Shown in pieces: positions 42,853 through 52,164 of a stretch of 64,000 nt of DNA. Source of the stretch: Planctomycetota bacterium (GTDB taxonomy: Bacteria; Planctomycetota; Phycisphaerae; UBA1845; UTPLA1); the NCBI GenBank assembly GCA_003576905.1, contig QEVG01000026.1, forward strand, positions 1 through 64,000, read 5' to 3'. Below the pieces are notes generated by a model. That model did no database searches. It worked only from the letters and a program-made list of their open reading frames with translations, and was not told where the DNA came from. Position numbers and translations under genes: made by a program. The stretch's first letter is position 1. The number at the start of each line of letters is the position of its first letter.

Positions 42853-45147
42853 GTGGGACTATTCCGTTTCTACAAGAGTTCGGACGCCCGACGCGCTTCC
42901 ATTGAGGGCGTGGTCAGCGGTCGCCCGCGAATCCGGCGTCCGCTGGGCCTGCCGATCTGCGTAGCCGTCGGCTTCTGTGCCTGTGCCTTTCTGATCGTCT
43001 TCTCGGGTCAGGAGCGACTTCCCTATTTCCTGGGTCAATACCTGACCCAGCCGGTGTTCTCGCGCGTTCAGTTTGAGCGGGTCAACCAGGCACGGACGGC
43101 CGAGGTGCGCAAGCAGGCGCAGCAGGATGTTCCCAATCACTTCCGACTGAATCGTGCCCTCCTGGAGTCGATCGAGGCGGAGTTCAGCGATCTGCTTGCA
43201 GCGGTGAATTCAGCGGAGACCTTCGAACAATACGCGTCAAACCCGCAGAATCGCTGGAAGCTCACCCAGGCCGGCTTTGACGCCCTCAATCGAATGACCG
43301 ACGAGAACGGCAGCGCCCAGTACAAGGCCGAGGTCCGGAAGATCATCGAAAAAATCGCCACGCTGGACATGGTTGAGCGGGCCGACGTCGCGCGCGAAAC
43401 GCGGAGCACCGCCGGCTACGTCGAACTCGACCGGGGTGACGGCCGCTTCGAGCGCGTCCCCAAGGAGCGATTGATCTACGCGGTCAACACCGAGCATATC
43501 GACCGGGCGGCAGAACGTGCCGTTAGTCGCACATTGAGCCCGGACATTCGCCCCGTATTCGTCGATGTGGTGCGCAGGGCCATCGCCCCAGCACCTGATG
43601 AAAGCAAGCCCGTCTACGCCTTTGATCAGGACTACACGCGCCAGCAGATCGAGGAGGCCGGTCGACTTGAGCCGGTAAAGGACAGGTACCAGGTCGGTGA
43701 CAGGCTGGTGTCGCCCGGCGAACTCGATGGCGAAGGCCTCGCCCTTCTGACGGCGGAGCACGATGCCTACCTGAGCCAGCGCTCGCACGATCCCCTGCTC
43801 CGGCGGCTGTGGATTCGCGAAACAATCGGCCTTTTCGGTTTGATCGTGCTGCTCAGCGGCGGACTCGCGGTGTTCACGTACTATTGTCAGCCGCGCGTGG
43901 CTCAGAACCCGACGCGGGCCTTCGGTCTCGCCGCCTTGATTCTCCTGATGCTGATGGCCGATCGGCTGCTCCTCCTTGGCATGGGGACTTCGCCCGTCTG
44001 GAGCATCGTCACTATTGCCATGACGGTGACGATTCTCACGATTTCCTACTCGCAGGCGTTTGCAATCGGCGTGACCGCGGTCCTTGCCCTGCTGACGATT
44101 CAGGCGACGGATTCCGATTTTGCCATGTTTATCGTCCACATGACGGTGGCTGCCGTGGCGTCGCTGCTTTTGCAGGACATTCGCACGCGGCTGAAGATGG
44201 TCGAAGTGGGCGGAATCACGGCGCTGGCCGCGGCGATGAGCACCGCGTTCGTCGGGCTCTTCTATCAGCAGTCGCCTGCAACAGTTGCGACCCAGGCCGC
44301 CTTCGCCGCGCTGGCGGCAATGGCCGGTATCAGCATGGTCCTGGTGCTCCTGCCCCTGATTGAGAAGGCCTTCCGCATTACGACCAGCCTGACACTTCTG
44401 GAATGGGCGGATACGAGCAACCCGCTCCTCCGTCACCTGATCGAAAAAGCCCCCGGCACCTGGCAGCACAGCCACCTGCTCGGAAGCATGGCCGAAGCCG
44501 CGGCCGAGGAGATCGGCGCCAACGGGCTTCTCGTCCGCGTCGGGGCGTACTACCACGACATCGGAAAGACCTGCAAGCCCCAGTACTTCGTCGAAAACCA
44601 GTCTGGCAAACTCAGCGCCCATCAGCGACTCGCGCCGACCATGAGCCTGCTTGTCATTCTTGCGCACGTCAAGGATGGCCTGGCCATGGCGAAGGAGCAC
44701 GGCCTGCCGCGTGTATTGCACCAGTTCATCGCCGAACACCACGGCACGACCATTGTCCGGTACTTCCACGCGATGGCCGCACAGGAGGCCAAGGCGAGCG
44801 GTCGCGCCGACCGCGAAGTCAGCGAGTCGGAGTTCCGGTATCCCGGCCCGAAGCCGCGCACACGCGAATCGGCCATTCTCATGTTGTGCGACGGCGTGGA
44901 AGGCGCGGTCCGCGCATTGTCAGAGCCGACCCCGAGCCGGATCGAGTCCGTTGTCCATGAGATTTTCATGCAGCGCCTGATGGACGGGCAGTTCGACGAT
45001 TGCGAGATCACACTGAAGGAACTCTTCAAGGTTGAGCAAAGCCTGGTCAAGAGCCTGTGCGCCTTTCATCATGGGCGCATTGCCTACCCGAAAAGCGGCG
45101 AAAAGCCGGTCGACGCGCCGGTTCCCGCACGCGCACGAACCGCATGA
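42853..45147 (+). CDS. pgpH: PgpH-type 7TM-HD cyclic-di-AMP phosphodiesterase
   Basis: 764 residues from GTG 42853. An N-terminal membrane segment (residues ~33-52) is followed by a large extracytoplasmic HDED-like region (~70-310). Seven membrane helices (~315-500) come next, and then a cytoplasmic HD domain with WQHSHLLGSMAEAAAEEIG and YYHDIGKTCKP, which hold the metal-binding His and His-Asp. This is the layout of PgpH, which breaks down c-di-AMP to pApA. It overlaps ybeY by four bases (ATGA). The pgpH-ybeY-CNNM-recO order is conserved in many bacteria, although phoH, its usual upstream neighbour, is missing here. Confidence 0.92.
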   Translation: MGLFRFYKSSDARRASIEGVVSGRPRIRRPLGLPICVAVGFCACAFLIVFSGQERLPYFLGQYLTQPVFSRVQFERVNQARTAEVRKQAQQDVPNHFRLNRALLESIEAEFSDLLAAVNSAETFEQYASNPQNRWKLTQAGFDALNRMTDENGSAQYKAEVRKIIEKIATLDMVERADVARETRSTAGYVELDRGDGRFERVPKERLIYAVNTEHIDRAAERAVSRTLSPDIRPVFVDVVRRAIAPAPDESKPVYAFDQDYTRQQIEEAGRLEPVKDRYQVGDRLVSPGELDGEGLALLTAEHDAYLSQRSHDPLLRRLWIRETIGLFGLIVLLSGGLAVFTYYCQPRVAQNPTRAFGLAALILLMLMADRLLLLGMGTSPVWSIVTIAMTVTILTISYSQAFAIGVTAVLALLTIQATDSDFAMFIVHMTVAAVASLLLQDIRTRLKMVEVGGITALAAAMSTAFVGLFYQQSPATVATQAAFAALAAMAGISMVLVLLPLIEKAFRITTSLTLLEWADTSNPLLRHLIEKAPGTWQHSHLLGSMAEAAAEEIGANGLLVRVGAYYHDIGKTCKPQYFVENQSGKLSAHQRLAPTMSLLVILAHVKDGLAMAKEHGLPRVLHQFIAEHHGTTIVRYFHAMAAQEAKASGRADREVSESEFRYPGPKPRTRESAILMLCDGVEGAVRALSEPTPSRIESVVHEIFMQRLMDGQFDDCEITLKELFKVEQSLVKSLCAFHHGRIAYPKSGEKPVDAPVPARARTA

Positions 45148-45680
45148 AACGCAGGACCAAGCGAGCCCGTCCACGGAGCCGCCCGCGCACGGCGCCGTCG
45201 CGCGTGACGATCGTCGTGACAGGCGCAGACGCGCCGCTGTCCAACCTGGTGCGCCGCGCGGCCAGGGCCGCCCTCGCGGCGCAGGGAGTTCTGGCCGGGC
45301 GGCTCGAAATCGCGGTCGTTGGAGAAGCGCGGATGCGCGCCGTGCACGCTCAGTGGCTGGCTGATTCCTCGGTCACAGATGTGCTCACCTTCGATTTGTC
45401 CGATGGTCCGGCCAATTCAGTCGTCGACGGACAAGTACTCGTTTGCGCGCCTGTCGCGCGCCGGCGCGCCAGTGAGCGCGGAATAGACTGGCGGCATGAA
45501 CTGCTCCTCTATGTCGTCCACGGATGTCTTCACCTGTGCGGTTTTGACGACCGCCGGAATGCCGATGCGAAGTGCATGCACGTCCGGGAGGACCAGATCC
45601 TTCGCCGGATCGGGGTCGGCCCGGTGTATTACTGCCGAAAAGCGCGCACCAAAGCCGCATCGGCGAAGGGCGGCCGGTGA
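45144..45680 (+). CDS. ybeY: YbeY-like endoribonuclease / rRNA maturation factor (variant metal site)
   Basis: 178 residues from ATG 45144, overlapping pgpH by four bases. The N-terminus is a ~20-residue Arg-rich extension. YbeY is a zinc-dependent RNase for 16S 3' maturation and ribosome quality control. The family signature HGxLHLxGYDH appears as HGCLHLCGFDD (126-136): the first two His ligands (126 and 130) are present, but the third is Asp136. VTDVLTFDLSD (78-88) and the downstream MHVREDQIL match the family. Whether Asp still binds metal is untested. The CNNM/CBS gene starts four bases after its stop. Confidence 0.85.
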   Translation: MKRRTKRARPRSRPRTAPSRVTIVVTGADAPLSNLVRRAARAALAAQGVLAGRLEIAVVGEARMRAVHAQWLADSSVTDVLTFDLSDGPANSVVDGQVLVCAPVARRRASERGIDWRHELLLYVVHGCLHLCGFDDRRNADAKCMHVREDQILRRIGVGPVYYCRKARTKAASAKGGR

Positions 45681-45683
45681 CAC

Positions 45684-46943
45684 GTGTACCTGATCGCCTG
45701 CTGCCTGGTGACGCTCCTGACCCTTTTGACGGGCACCGCCGTCGTGGCGACGCGCACCGCCTCCCGCAGCCGTCTCGCCGAGGCGCTTATGTCCCAAGGC
45801 AGGTCTAACTGGCTCGAATCTTTTGATGCCCATGAGCGGGCGTACGCCGCCACGGCGCTGCTCTACCGCCAGCTTGGCATCGTCCTCTTTGTCATAGCGA
45901 TCAGTCTCCGGATTCCGGTCAGCGATCCGTGGTATCACCAGCCGCTCCAGGTGCTGGGCGTCTCGGCTGCGTGGATCGTGTTTGTCGGCGTGACGATACC
46001 CAATGCGTGGGCGAAGTACGCGGGCGAGGCGTTTCTGGCTCGGTGTATTCCTGCATTGGAGCTCACTCGAAAGGTGTCGCTCCCGGTCATGGCGGCATTG
46101 TACGTGATGGACGAGATCGTCCGCCGGCTGGTCGGGGCACCGCGCTTGCAGCCGAGTGACGACGAAACCGTCGAGCGCGAGATCCTGGATGCCCTGAGCC
46201 AGGCAGAGGTTTCGGGAGAAGTCGGCCAGACAGAGAAAGAGATCATTCGCTCGGCAATGACGCTCGACGAAACCCTGGTGGGGGAGGTGATGACCCCGCG
46301 AACCGATATCGTCGCAATCGAGGCATCGTCCGCATATCAGGACACACGGCGGCTGGTCGTGAGTGCGGGTCATTCGCGCATCCCCGTCTTCGAGCGTGAC
46401 ATCGACCACGTGGTCGGAATTCTTTATGCAAAGGATCTGCTGGCGGTAGAAGGGCCCGAGGGGTTCGACATCCGCAGGATGATGCGTTCGGCGACCGTCA
46501 TTCCCGAGACAAAGGACGTTGCAAGCTGTCTGCGCGAATTCCAGGCAAACCGCGTGCACATCGCGATCGTGCTCGACGAATACGGCGGAACCGCGGGGCT
46601 GGTGACCATTGAAGACCTCCTCGAAGAGCTAGTGGGCGAGATCGCGGACGAACATGACGAGCCGCCGCCGCAGCCGATCCGTCGCCTGGATGAACTTACC
46701 GCGGACGTCGAGGCGCGCGTCCACGTTGAGGAGGTGAACGAAGCGCTCAAGATCGACATTCCCGTGGACGAAGCCTACGACACGGTGGCCGGGTTCGTCC
46801 TTGCCCGAATGGGAAAGATCCCCCGGCCGGGCGAATATGTAACGGAAGGCCGCTATCGCATAGAGGTCATTGAGGCCCGCGATCGCGCGATCAAGCGCCT
46901 GCGCATCCGGATCACCCCGGAGAATCCGGTGCCGGCGCGTTAG
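45684..46943 (+). CDS. CNNM/CBS-domain hemolysin-family transporter-like protein (CorC/TlyC type)
   Basis: 419 residues from GTG 45684. A short CNNM-like membrane domain (about three to four helices, residues ~1-145) leads to a pair of CBS domains. These contain VGEVMTPRTDIVAIEA, GHSRIPVFERDIDHVVGILYAKDLL and VLDEYGGTAGLVTIEDLLEE. A CorC_HlyC C-terminal domain (~330-410, FVLARMGKIPRPGEYV) follows. Proteins of this type are linked to magnesium or cobalt efflux and to signalling; true hemolytic activity is unlikely. It is in the pgpH-ybeY run, four bases behind ybeY and 47 bases before recO. Confidence 0.9.
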   Translation: MYLIACCLVTLLTLLTGTAVVATRTASRSRLAEALMSQGRSNWLESFDAHERAYAATALLYRQLGIVLFVIAISLRIPVSDPWYHQPLQVLGVSAAWIVFVGVTIPNAWAKYAGEAFLARCIPALELTRKVSLPVMAALYVMDEIVRRLVGAPRLQPSDDETVEREILDALSQAEVSGEVGQTEKEIIRSAMTLDETLVGEVMTPRTDIVAIEASSAYQDTRRLVVSAGHSRIPVFERDIDHVVGILYAKDLLAVEGPEGFDIRRMMRSATVIPETKDVASCLREFQANRVHIAIVLDEYGGTAGLVTIEDLLEELVGEIADEHDEPPPQPIRRLDELTADVEARVHVEEVNEALKIDIPVDEAYDTVAGFVLARMGKIPRPGEYVTEGRYRIEVIEARDRAIKRLRIRITPENPVPAR

Positions 46944-46990
46944 ATCGCTTGTTTTTCCCTCGCGGCATCCGTGCGTAAACTTTCCGATAC

Positions 46991-47794
46991 ATGGCACTTA
47001 TCAAGGATACCGCCATTGTCCTTCGCCGGCTCGACTACAGCGAGACCTCGCAGGTGCTCGTCATGTTCACCCGCGCGCACGGCCAGCTTCGCGTCATTGC
47101 CAAGGGGGTCAAGCGGGCCACTCGGAAGAAGGCCTCCACCGGCATCGACCTCCTGGAGATGGGGGGGATTGTCTTCTCGCAACGCCCCGGCTCCGAGGGC
47201 GGCTTGGCGATCATGACCGAATGGCGTCAGATCGAGAACTTCCCGCTGCTTCAGCGAGATCTCTCGCGCCTGTACGCCGCGCAGTATGCGGCCGAGGTCA
47301 CGGCACAATTGACCGAGGTCAACGATCCGCACGTAGGACTTTACGACAGTCTGGCCCGGTTGCTTTCAGATCTGGGCACACGATCCGCCCTTGCTGCGCT
47401 AGTGACATACCTCTGGCAGATGCTGCGGGAGATCGGACTGGTTCCCGAGCTTTCCCGGTGCATGGGTTGCGGGTCGCCGATAGTGCGTGATTCCGTGGTT
47501 TATTTCTCTTCGCGCGAGGGCGGAGCGATCTGTCGCGACTGCGAGCCAAGTACGGTCGAGAAGCGGCGAATCGAGATTCGCGTGTTGACGCTCTTACAGG
47601 GGCTGCGCAACCTCGCCGCGGACGGCGCGCCGCCCTCTGAATTCGCGGACGCCCCGCGGGACGATCGTACCTCCGACCGCGAAGCCGCGCTCAAGAAGGC
47701 GTTTGAACTGCTGGACTATCATCTTACCGAAACGATGGGAAAGCAGGCGCGCCTGCGCGGGCCGCTCATGGTGATCCTGAACGGGGGCCGCTGA
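46991..47794 (+). CDS. recO: DNA repair protein RecO
   Basis: 267 residues from ATG 46991. RecO helps RecR load RecA on gaps during RecF-pathway repair. The N-terminal OB fold starts MALIKDTAIVLRRLDYSETSQVL and includes GVKRATRKKASTGIDLLEMG. The C-terminal half carries a four-cysteine zinc site (CMGCGSP near 157-163 and CRDC near 181-184), followed by the helical tail with LDYHLTETMGKQARLRG. All expected features are present and the length is normal. It converges on prkA with a 60-base gap. Confidence 0.92.
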   Translation: MALIKDTAIVLRRLDYSETSQVLVMFTRAHGQLRVIAKGVKRATRKKASTGIDLLEMGGIVFSQRPGSEGGLAIMTEWRQIENFPLLQRDLSRLYAAQYAAEVTAQLTEVNDPHVGLYDSLARLLSDLGTRSALAALVTYLWQMLREIGLVPELSRCMGCGSPIVRDSVVYFSSREGGAICRDCEPSTVEKRRIEIRVLTLLQGLRNLAADGAPPSEFADAPRDDRTSDREAALKKAFELLDYHLTETMGKQARLRGPLMVILNGGR

Positions 47795-47856
47795 CGGACA
47801 CCCCGGCCATCCGGACGCGCCGGGTTGCGGCAGAGACACGACACCGCAGGTGAGGG

Positions 47857-49917
47857 TCAGTCTTCGCTCTTCGCATCCCCGCGGGCGAAGATGCTTGCAA
47901 CGTAGTTCAGCACGTCGGTCGCGCTCTGCTCGTTATAGCCGAAGTACTTGATCAGTCGCTGCTTGACGACGTCGATCTTCGCCTGCGTTTCGTCGTCAAT
48001 GACGCCCGAGACGACGTTCTTGAGCTTTATCGTGTCGCGCTGATCTTCGAACAGTTTGAGCTCCAGCGCCTTGTGCAGCCTGGCATTGGTCGAGTATTCG
48101 AACTTCTTGCCGTCGAGGGCGAGCGCACCGATGTAGTTCATGATCTCCTGGCGGAAATCGTCCTTACGGCTCTCGGGGATGTCGATCTTGTCCTCAATCG
48201 AGCGCATCAGCCGCTCATCGGGCTCCTCGTCCTTCCCGGTGTACTTGTTGCGGACCTTCTCGCGCTGGGTGTATGCCCGCACGTTCTCGATGTAGTTCGT
48301 GCAGAGGCGGCGGATCGCGTCTTCGTCGGCGGAGATGGCCCTCTGGACCTCGGCCTTGAGGATGTCTTCATACTCCTCGCGGACCACGGCGAGCAGCTCC
48401 TTGTATTGCTTCTTGAGTTCCTCGTCGGAGATCAGCGAGTGATGGGACAACCCGTTTTCCAGTTCGTTCATGACCATGAACGGGTTGATGCCCTTTTCCT
48501 GCATCGCCTGGTCGCTCACCAGGGCATTTGAGATCTTGTCCTGTATGTACCGCGGGCTGATTCCCTGCATCCCCTCGCGCCGGGCTTCTTCGATCAGTTC
48601 CTTGACGCTGTCCTCGGTGTAGCCCGGAATGCTCTTGCCGCTGTACAGCTTGAGCTTCTGAAGTCGGGTCAGGCCAGCCTTTTTCGGCTCCTCCAAGCGC
48701 GTGAGCACGGCCCACATCGCCGCCGTCTCGATCGTGTGGGGAGCGATGTGCATGCCACGAATTTTTTCCTTGTTGAAGTCCTTCTCGTAGATCTTGATCT
48801 CTTCGTCGAGGACGACGTTGTAGGGGACGTCAATCTTGATCGTGCGGTCGCGGAAGGCCTCCATCAACTCGTTGTTCTGGAGCTTTTTGTACTCGGGCTC
48901 GTTGGTGTGGCCGATGATCACCTCGTCAATGTCGGTCTGCGCGAACTTCTTCGGCTTGATCGTGTGCTCCTGCGATGCGCCGAGGAGATCGTACAGGAAC
49001 GCGACGTCCAGCTTGAGCACCTCGATGAATTCGATGATGCCGCGGTTGGCGATGTTCAGCTCGCCGTCGAAGTTGAACGCCCGCGGGTCGGAGTCGGAGC
49101 CATACTCGGCGATTTTGCGGTAGTTGATGTCGCCCGTCAGCTCGGTCGAGTCCTGGTTTTTCTCATCCTTCGGCTGGAAGGTGCCGATGCCGCGCCGATC
49201 CTTCTCGCTGATGATCAGGCGCCGCACCACGACGTGCTCGACCACCTTCTTCCAGTCGCCGTCGTACTGCCGGAGAAAATCGGCGAACGTCTTGCGGCAG
49301 AAGGGGTCCAGGTCGCCCTCGACTGTGATGCGCTGCTCCGCTGGGAGCGTCTCGTTGAGCATCGAAAGCACTTCACGCCGCGCCGCACGGGGGATCAGTT
49401 TCAGCGGCTCTTCGTGCATCGGGCAATCGACGACTTCCGTCTCTCCGTTGGGGCGGGGTATGCGCCATGAAAACGTGTACAGCGCGCCCTCGTCGGTGCG
49501 AGAGTAATACTCAAGGCCCTTCTTGAGCAGCCGGCATATAGTGGACTTTGCGGAGCCGACCGGACCATGCAGCAGCAGGATGCGGCGCTCGGTTCCATAG
49601 CCCTGTGCCGCGGACTTGAAAAAGTCCACGAGCTGCATCAGGGACTTTTCAAGACCGAAGATGGCGTCGTCCCCGTGGCCGATCGGGTCGGTAAAAAACT
49701 TGTACCGCACCTGGTCCTGCCGGAACTTCGTGTACCGTTCGGTGCCGAAGTGCAGGATCATGTCGTAGACGCGCTGGAACGAGTTCCGCGCCACGCGCGG
49801 ATTGCGCGTCACGATGTCCAGGTAGTCATCGAAGGTGCCCTCCCAGTGCTCATCGCGGAACCCCTGGGGATTCTGCCGCTTCGTGATCAATTCGAGGATA
49901 GAGTTCTTGCTGACCAT
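47857..49917 (-). CDS. prkA: PrkA-type serine protein kinase / AAA+ protein
   Basis: 686 residues from ATG 49917, with GGAG seven bases upstream. PrkA is an AAA+ protein originally described as a serine kinase; some members act as proteases. Walker A is GPVGSAKST (118-126). The N-terminus ([20 protein letters not shown]) is the family's PrkA AAA domain. The C-terminal third carries [20 protein letters not shown] and a helical PrkA domain. Usual partners yeaH and spoVR are not adjacent; it stands alone behind its own promoter at 50038-50065. In other bacteria it is tied to starvation or sporulation. Confidence 0.93.
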   Translation of the reverse strand: MVSKNSILELITKRQNPQGFRDEHWEGTFDDYLDIVTRNPRVARNSFQRVYDMILHFGTERYTKFRQDQVRYKFFTDPIGHGDDAIFGLEKSLMQLVDFFKSAAQGYGTERRILLLHGPVGSAKSTICRLLKKGLEYYSRTDEGALYTFSWRIPRPNGETEVVDCPMHEEPLKLIPRAARREVLSMLNETLPAEQRITVEGDLDPFCRKTFADFLRQYDGDWKKVVEHVVVRRLIISEKDRRGIGTFQPKDEKNQDSTELTGDINYRKIAEYGSDSDPRAFNFDGELNIANRGIIEFIEVLKLDVAFLYDLLGASQEHTIKPKKFAQTDIDEVIIGHTNEPEYKKLQNNELMEAFRDRTIKIDVPYNVVLDEEIKIYEKDFNKEKIRGMHIAPHTIETAAMWAVLTRLEEPKKAGLTRLQKLKLYSGKSIPGYTEDSVKELIEEARREGMQGISPRYIQDKISNALVSDQAMQEKGINPFMVMNELENGLSHHSLISDEELKKQYKELLAVVREEYEDILKAEVQRAISADEDAIRRLCTNYIENVRAYTQREKVRNKYTGKDEEPDERLMRSIEDKIDIPESRKDDFRQEIMNYIGALALDGKKFEYSTNARLHKALELKLFEDQRDTIKLKNVVSGVIDDETQAKIDVVKQRLIKYFGYNEQSATDVLNYVASIFARGDAKSED

Positions 49918-50231
49918 CGATGGGCTCCATGGGCCGGATTCTGCCGGTCCCCGGACAATGGGGCGAGGCCTTCACACATCGAACAGTTGGGCGTCGGCCT
50001 CGCGATTCGGTCCGCCGAATGCGGGAAATCTTACTGAATCCTATCGGTCGCGCCGAGCAAGTCAACCCGTAACCTGTCTTAAAGTCCGACGCCGGAAGCA
50101 GATAGTGCGTCGAACGCCGCGCCGCGGCGCTGCCGGGGTCTGCTGCCGCCGATCGTCAGCGCCGACCGTCAATACGTCGAGAGGGCCAATCGAATGTCAG
50201 TGCAAGATCACGTGCATCCGCGAACGCGGTG
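49918..50231. other. prkA leader and intergenic region
   Basis: No gene seen. The minus-strand half is the ~114-base leader of prkA after its promoter (50038-50065); the rest is the downstream region of the small membrane protein gene. Confidence 0.45.
50038..50065 (-). promoter_or_regulatory. Sigma-70 type promoter of prkA
   Basis: On the minus strand TTGACT (50065-50060), a 16-base spacer, TAGGAT (50043-50038). The start site lies near 50031, giving a ~114-base leader. Confidence 0.6.
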
Positions 50232-50444
50232 CTACTCAACCCGGCTGGGGTGCGCGAAGGCGCTGACGACGGTCATCAGGCCGCCGATACCCAGCGCGGC
50301 CGCCGGGTTGGAAAGGACAAGATCCGCAAGCGGCAGGCTTGCCATGTGATCGCCCAGGTACGTCGGCCCCGCGTAGCACACGAGACCGGACACCGCGGAC
50401 AGGACCACTCCGACACAGAGCATGAACAGTGAAACAAGGGCCAT
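50232..50444 (-). CDS. Small two-helix membrane protein, function unknown
   Basis: 70 residues from ATG 50444, with AGGAG ten bases upstream. The first hydrophobic helix (ALVSLFMLCVGVVLSAVSGL) begins right at the N-terminus. A short loop and a second helix (AAALGIGGLMTVVSAFA) follow, with a basic tail. No known family. It is on the same strand as prkA but has its own ribosome site and is 314 bases upstream. Confidence 0.65.
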   Translation of the reverse strand: MALVSLFMLCVGVVLSAVSGLVCYAGPTYLGDHMASLPLADLVLSNPAAALGIGGLMTVVSAFAHPSRVE

Positions 50445-50781
50445 GGGTTTGCGTCTCCTTTCAACGGGAGTCAGCACACTGCATCCCGTGCGGTGGGGTG
50501 TTCAAGCAATGGCCGTGCCAGCCGGCGCAGGGCGACGCTCGTTTGGCAGGCGGCCGCGAAGAACGCCGTTTTCAATAGTGGCAGGGCCGATTTTCGAGTC
50601 GGACCTCGGCTGTATCGGCGTTTCCAGATATGGGTGGGAAAACCTGCCCGGATTTGGGTTGGGCAGTCCCCGGCCGAGAACGGGTGACTGGGCAACCGGA
50701 GACGATTAAGCGGCGCACGCGGCCCGTCAGCGATTCAGAGGCATGTAATGAATAGGGGACCAGGGAACTTCGGCGAGGGGG
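50445..50781. other. Intergenic region
   Basis: No gene, RNA or repeat was recognised. Short frames on the plus strand lack ribosome sites. It should contain the promoter of the small membrane protein gene. Confidence 0.4.
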
Positions 50782-51495
50782 CTAGTTGCTGCACGAATCC
50801 GGTGGCCAGGCGCGCGGCCGGCAGGCCTTCGCCTGGACTATCTGTACCTGCTCGCCAAGGACCTCGAGCGTTGCGCAAAGACGCTGGGCGCGCTTGGCCA
50901 CGCGCGGCTCTTCAAGAAAGAGTTGTTTCTCGGCCGTGCAGGGCAGTGCGGCGGAGGCGAGGACATCGAGGAGATCGGAAAAGGAAAGGTCCGGGCAATC
51001 AAAGAGACTCAGCCAGTTGGCCTGGCGCGTGAGGTGCTCGAGCGGCGGTTCCGTAAGCAGGCGGCGAAGGTTGGATCGGTACGCACACTCGACTTCGGGC
51101 GCTACAAACTCGGCATCCATGGGTTTCAGTTTGGCGCGGCGGTATTCGAGGGTCTTGTCTTCTGCATTGATGACCGCCCGCGTGACTCCCTGTAGGAGGA
51201 AGTTGTAACGACCGTCCGGCAGACGTTCCTCCTTCATGATGCGTCCCACGCCTACGGTCGGGTGTATCGGCGCGTCGAGCGTGTGATAGAAGGGTTCGTA
51301 CCCCGACCTCAAAAGCGATATTGCGATGAGGCGGTTTCCGGCAAGGGCATGCCGGGTCATGGCCCGGTATCGAGGCTCAAACACGTGGAGCGGGAGGATC
51401 TGGCGTGGCATGAGCACCACGTTCGGCAGGGGGAACACAGGTATCCAGCCCGCCCAATCAATCGACTCGCCGTTACCGTTTTCCTTGGATGCCAT
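50782..51495 (-). CDS. Lon N-terminal (substrate-binding) domain protein
   Basis: 237 residues from ATG 51495; a TTG eight codons earlier is unlikely. It shows the LON/LAN beta-barrel signature VFPLPNVVLMPRQILPLHVFEPRYRAM near residues 20-46, followed by GVGRIMKEERLPDGRYNFLLQGV. There is no ATPase or protease domain. Stand-alone LonN (LAN) proteins are widespread and their role is poorly known. The remaining half is helical with no known motif. No neighbour suggests a function. Confidence 0.88.
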   Translation of the reverse strand: MASKENGNGESIDWAGWIPVFPLPNVVLMPRQILPLHVFEPRYRAMTRHALAGNRLIAISLLRSGYEPFYHTLDAPIHPTVGVGRIMKEERLPDGRYNFLLQGVTRAVINAEDKTLEYRRAKLKPMDAEFVAPEVECAYRSNLRRLLTEPPLEHLTRQANWLSLFDCPDLSFSDLLDVLASAALPCTAEKQLFLEEPRVAKRAQRLCATLEVLGEQVQIVQAKACRPRAWPPDSCSN

Positions 51496-52164
51496 GCGGG
51501 GAGATTGTAGCCATCGCAAACGGCGATGCCATGCGGCCGTGAATCACGGTCGCGCACCCTGAACGCAACCGCTGCGACCTCACGAGAACCCCCGTCACCA
51601 GGGGCTCCCCACGCCGGCCCTTGCTGACCGAGCTTTTTGCTTACTGCGGTGCCCGGTCAGGTCGAAGGCTGCGGACACCGCGAATCGATCAGCCGTCTGT
51701 GCCGCGGCCTCCTAGGCATTGGACAGCGGTTTCGCCCGATCCATAGGCCCTCCGGCAGTATTGGTGGAGAAGGGCCTGGGCTGCCACCCGCATTTTCAAT
51801 CGTGATAGAGCCGATTCCGGCATGAATCCGGCGGAATCGTCGTGAACTGGCCGCGCGAAAAGTGCAAGAACTCTTAACGAAAATCGGCATGTTTCGCTTG
51901 TACGGAATGTGCGGATTGTCCGATGAGAAAAGCCGTTCACCGGGGCAATCGTTCATCGATCTCCTCGGTATTGCGAAGCGATGTGGAAGTCCTTCGATTG
52001 TATTGGCGAGAGCGATCGATGCATCTCGATTCTCGAAGCGGTCGAACACGTGTTCTTGGATATCGGGTGATGGCCTAAGCCGCGCGGGTGTTCCTCGCGG
52101 TGATCTGGATCGGAGCCTCGGCCACCACCATTAGCAAGTTGCCACAGGCAAGGAGTCAGCGACC
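51496..52164. other. Long intergenic region (~670 bases)
   Basis: No gene I can support. Short frames overlap each other on both strands and none has a good ribosome site. At its right end an AAGGAG site serves the gene at 52165. No repeat or RNA gene was recognised. Confidence 0.5.

Noticed and set aside
43237-44769. A 510-codon minus-strand frame opposite pgpH
   Set aside because: His/Arg/Gln-rich, no motif, fully inside a clear membrane protein gene with all expected motifs.
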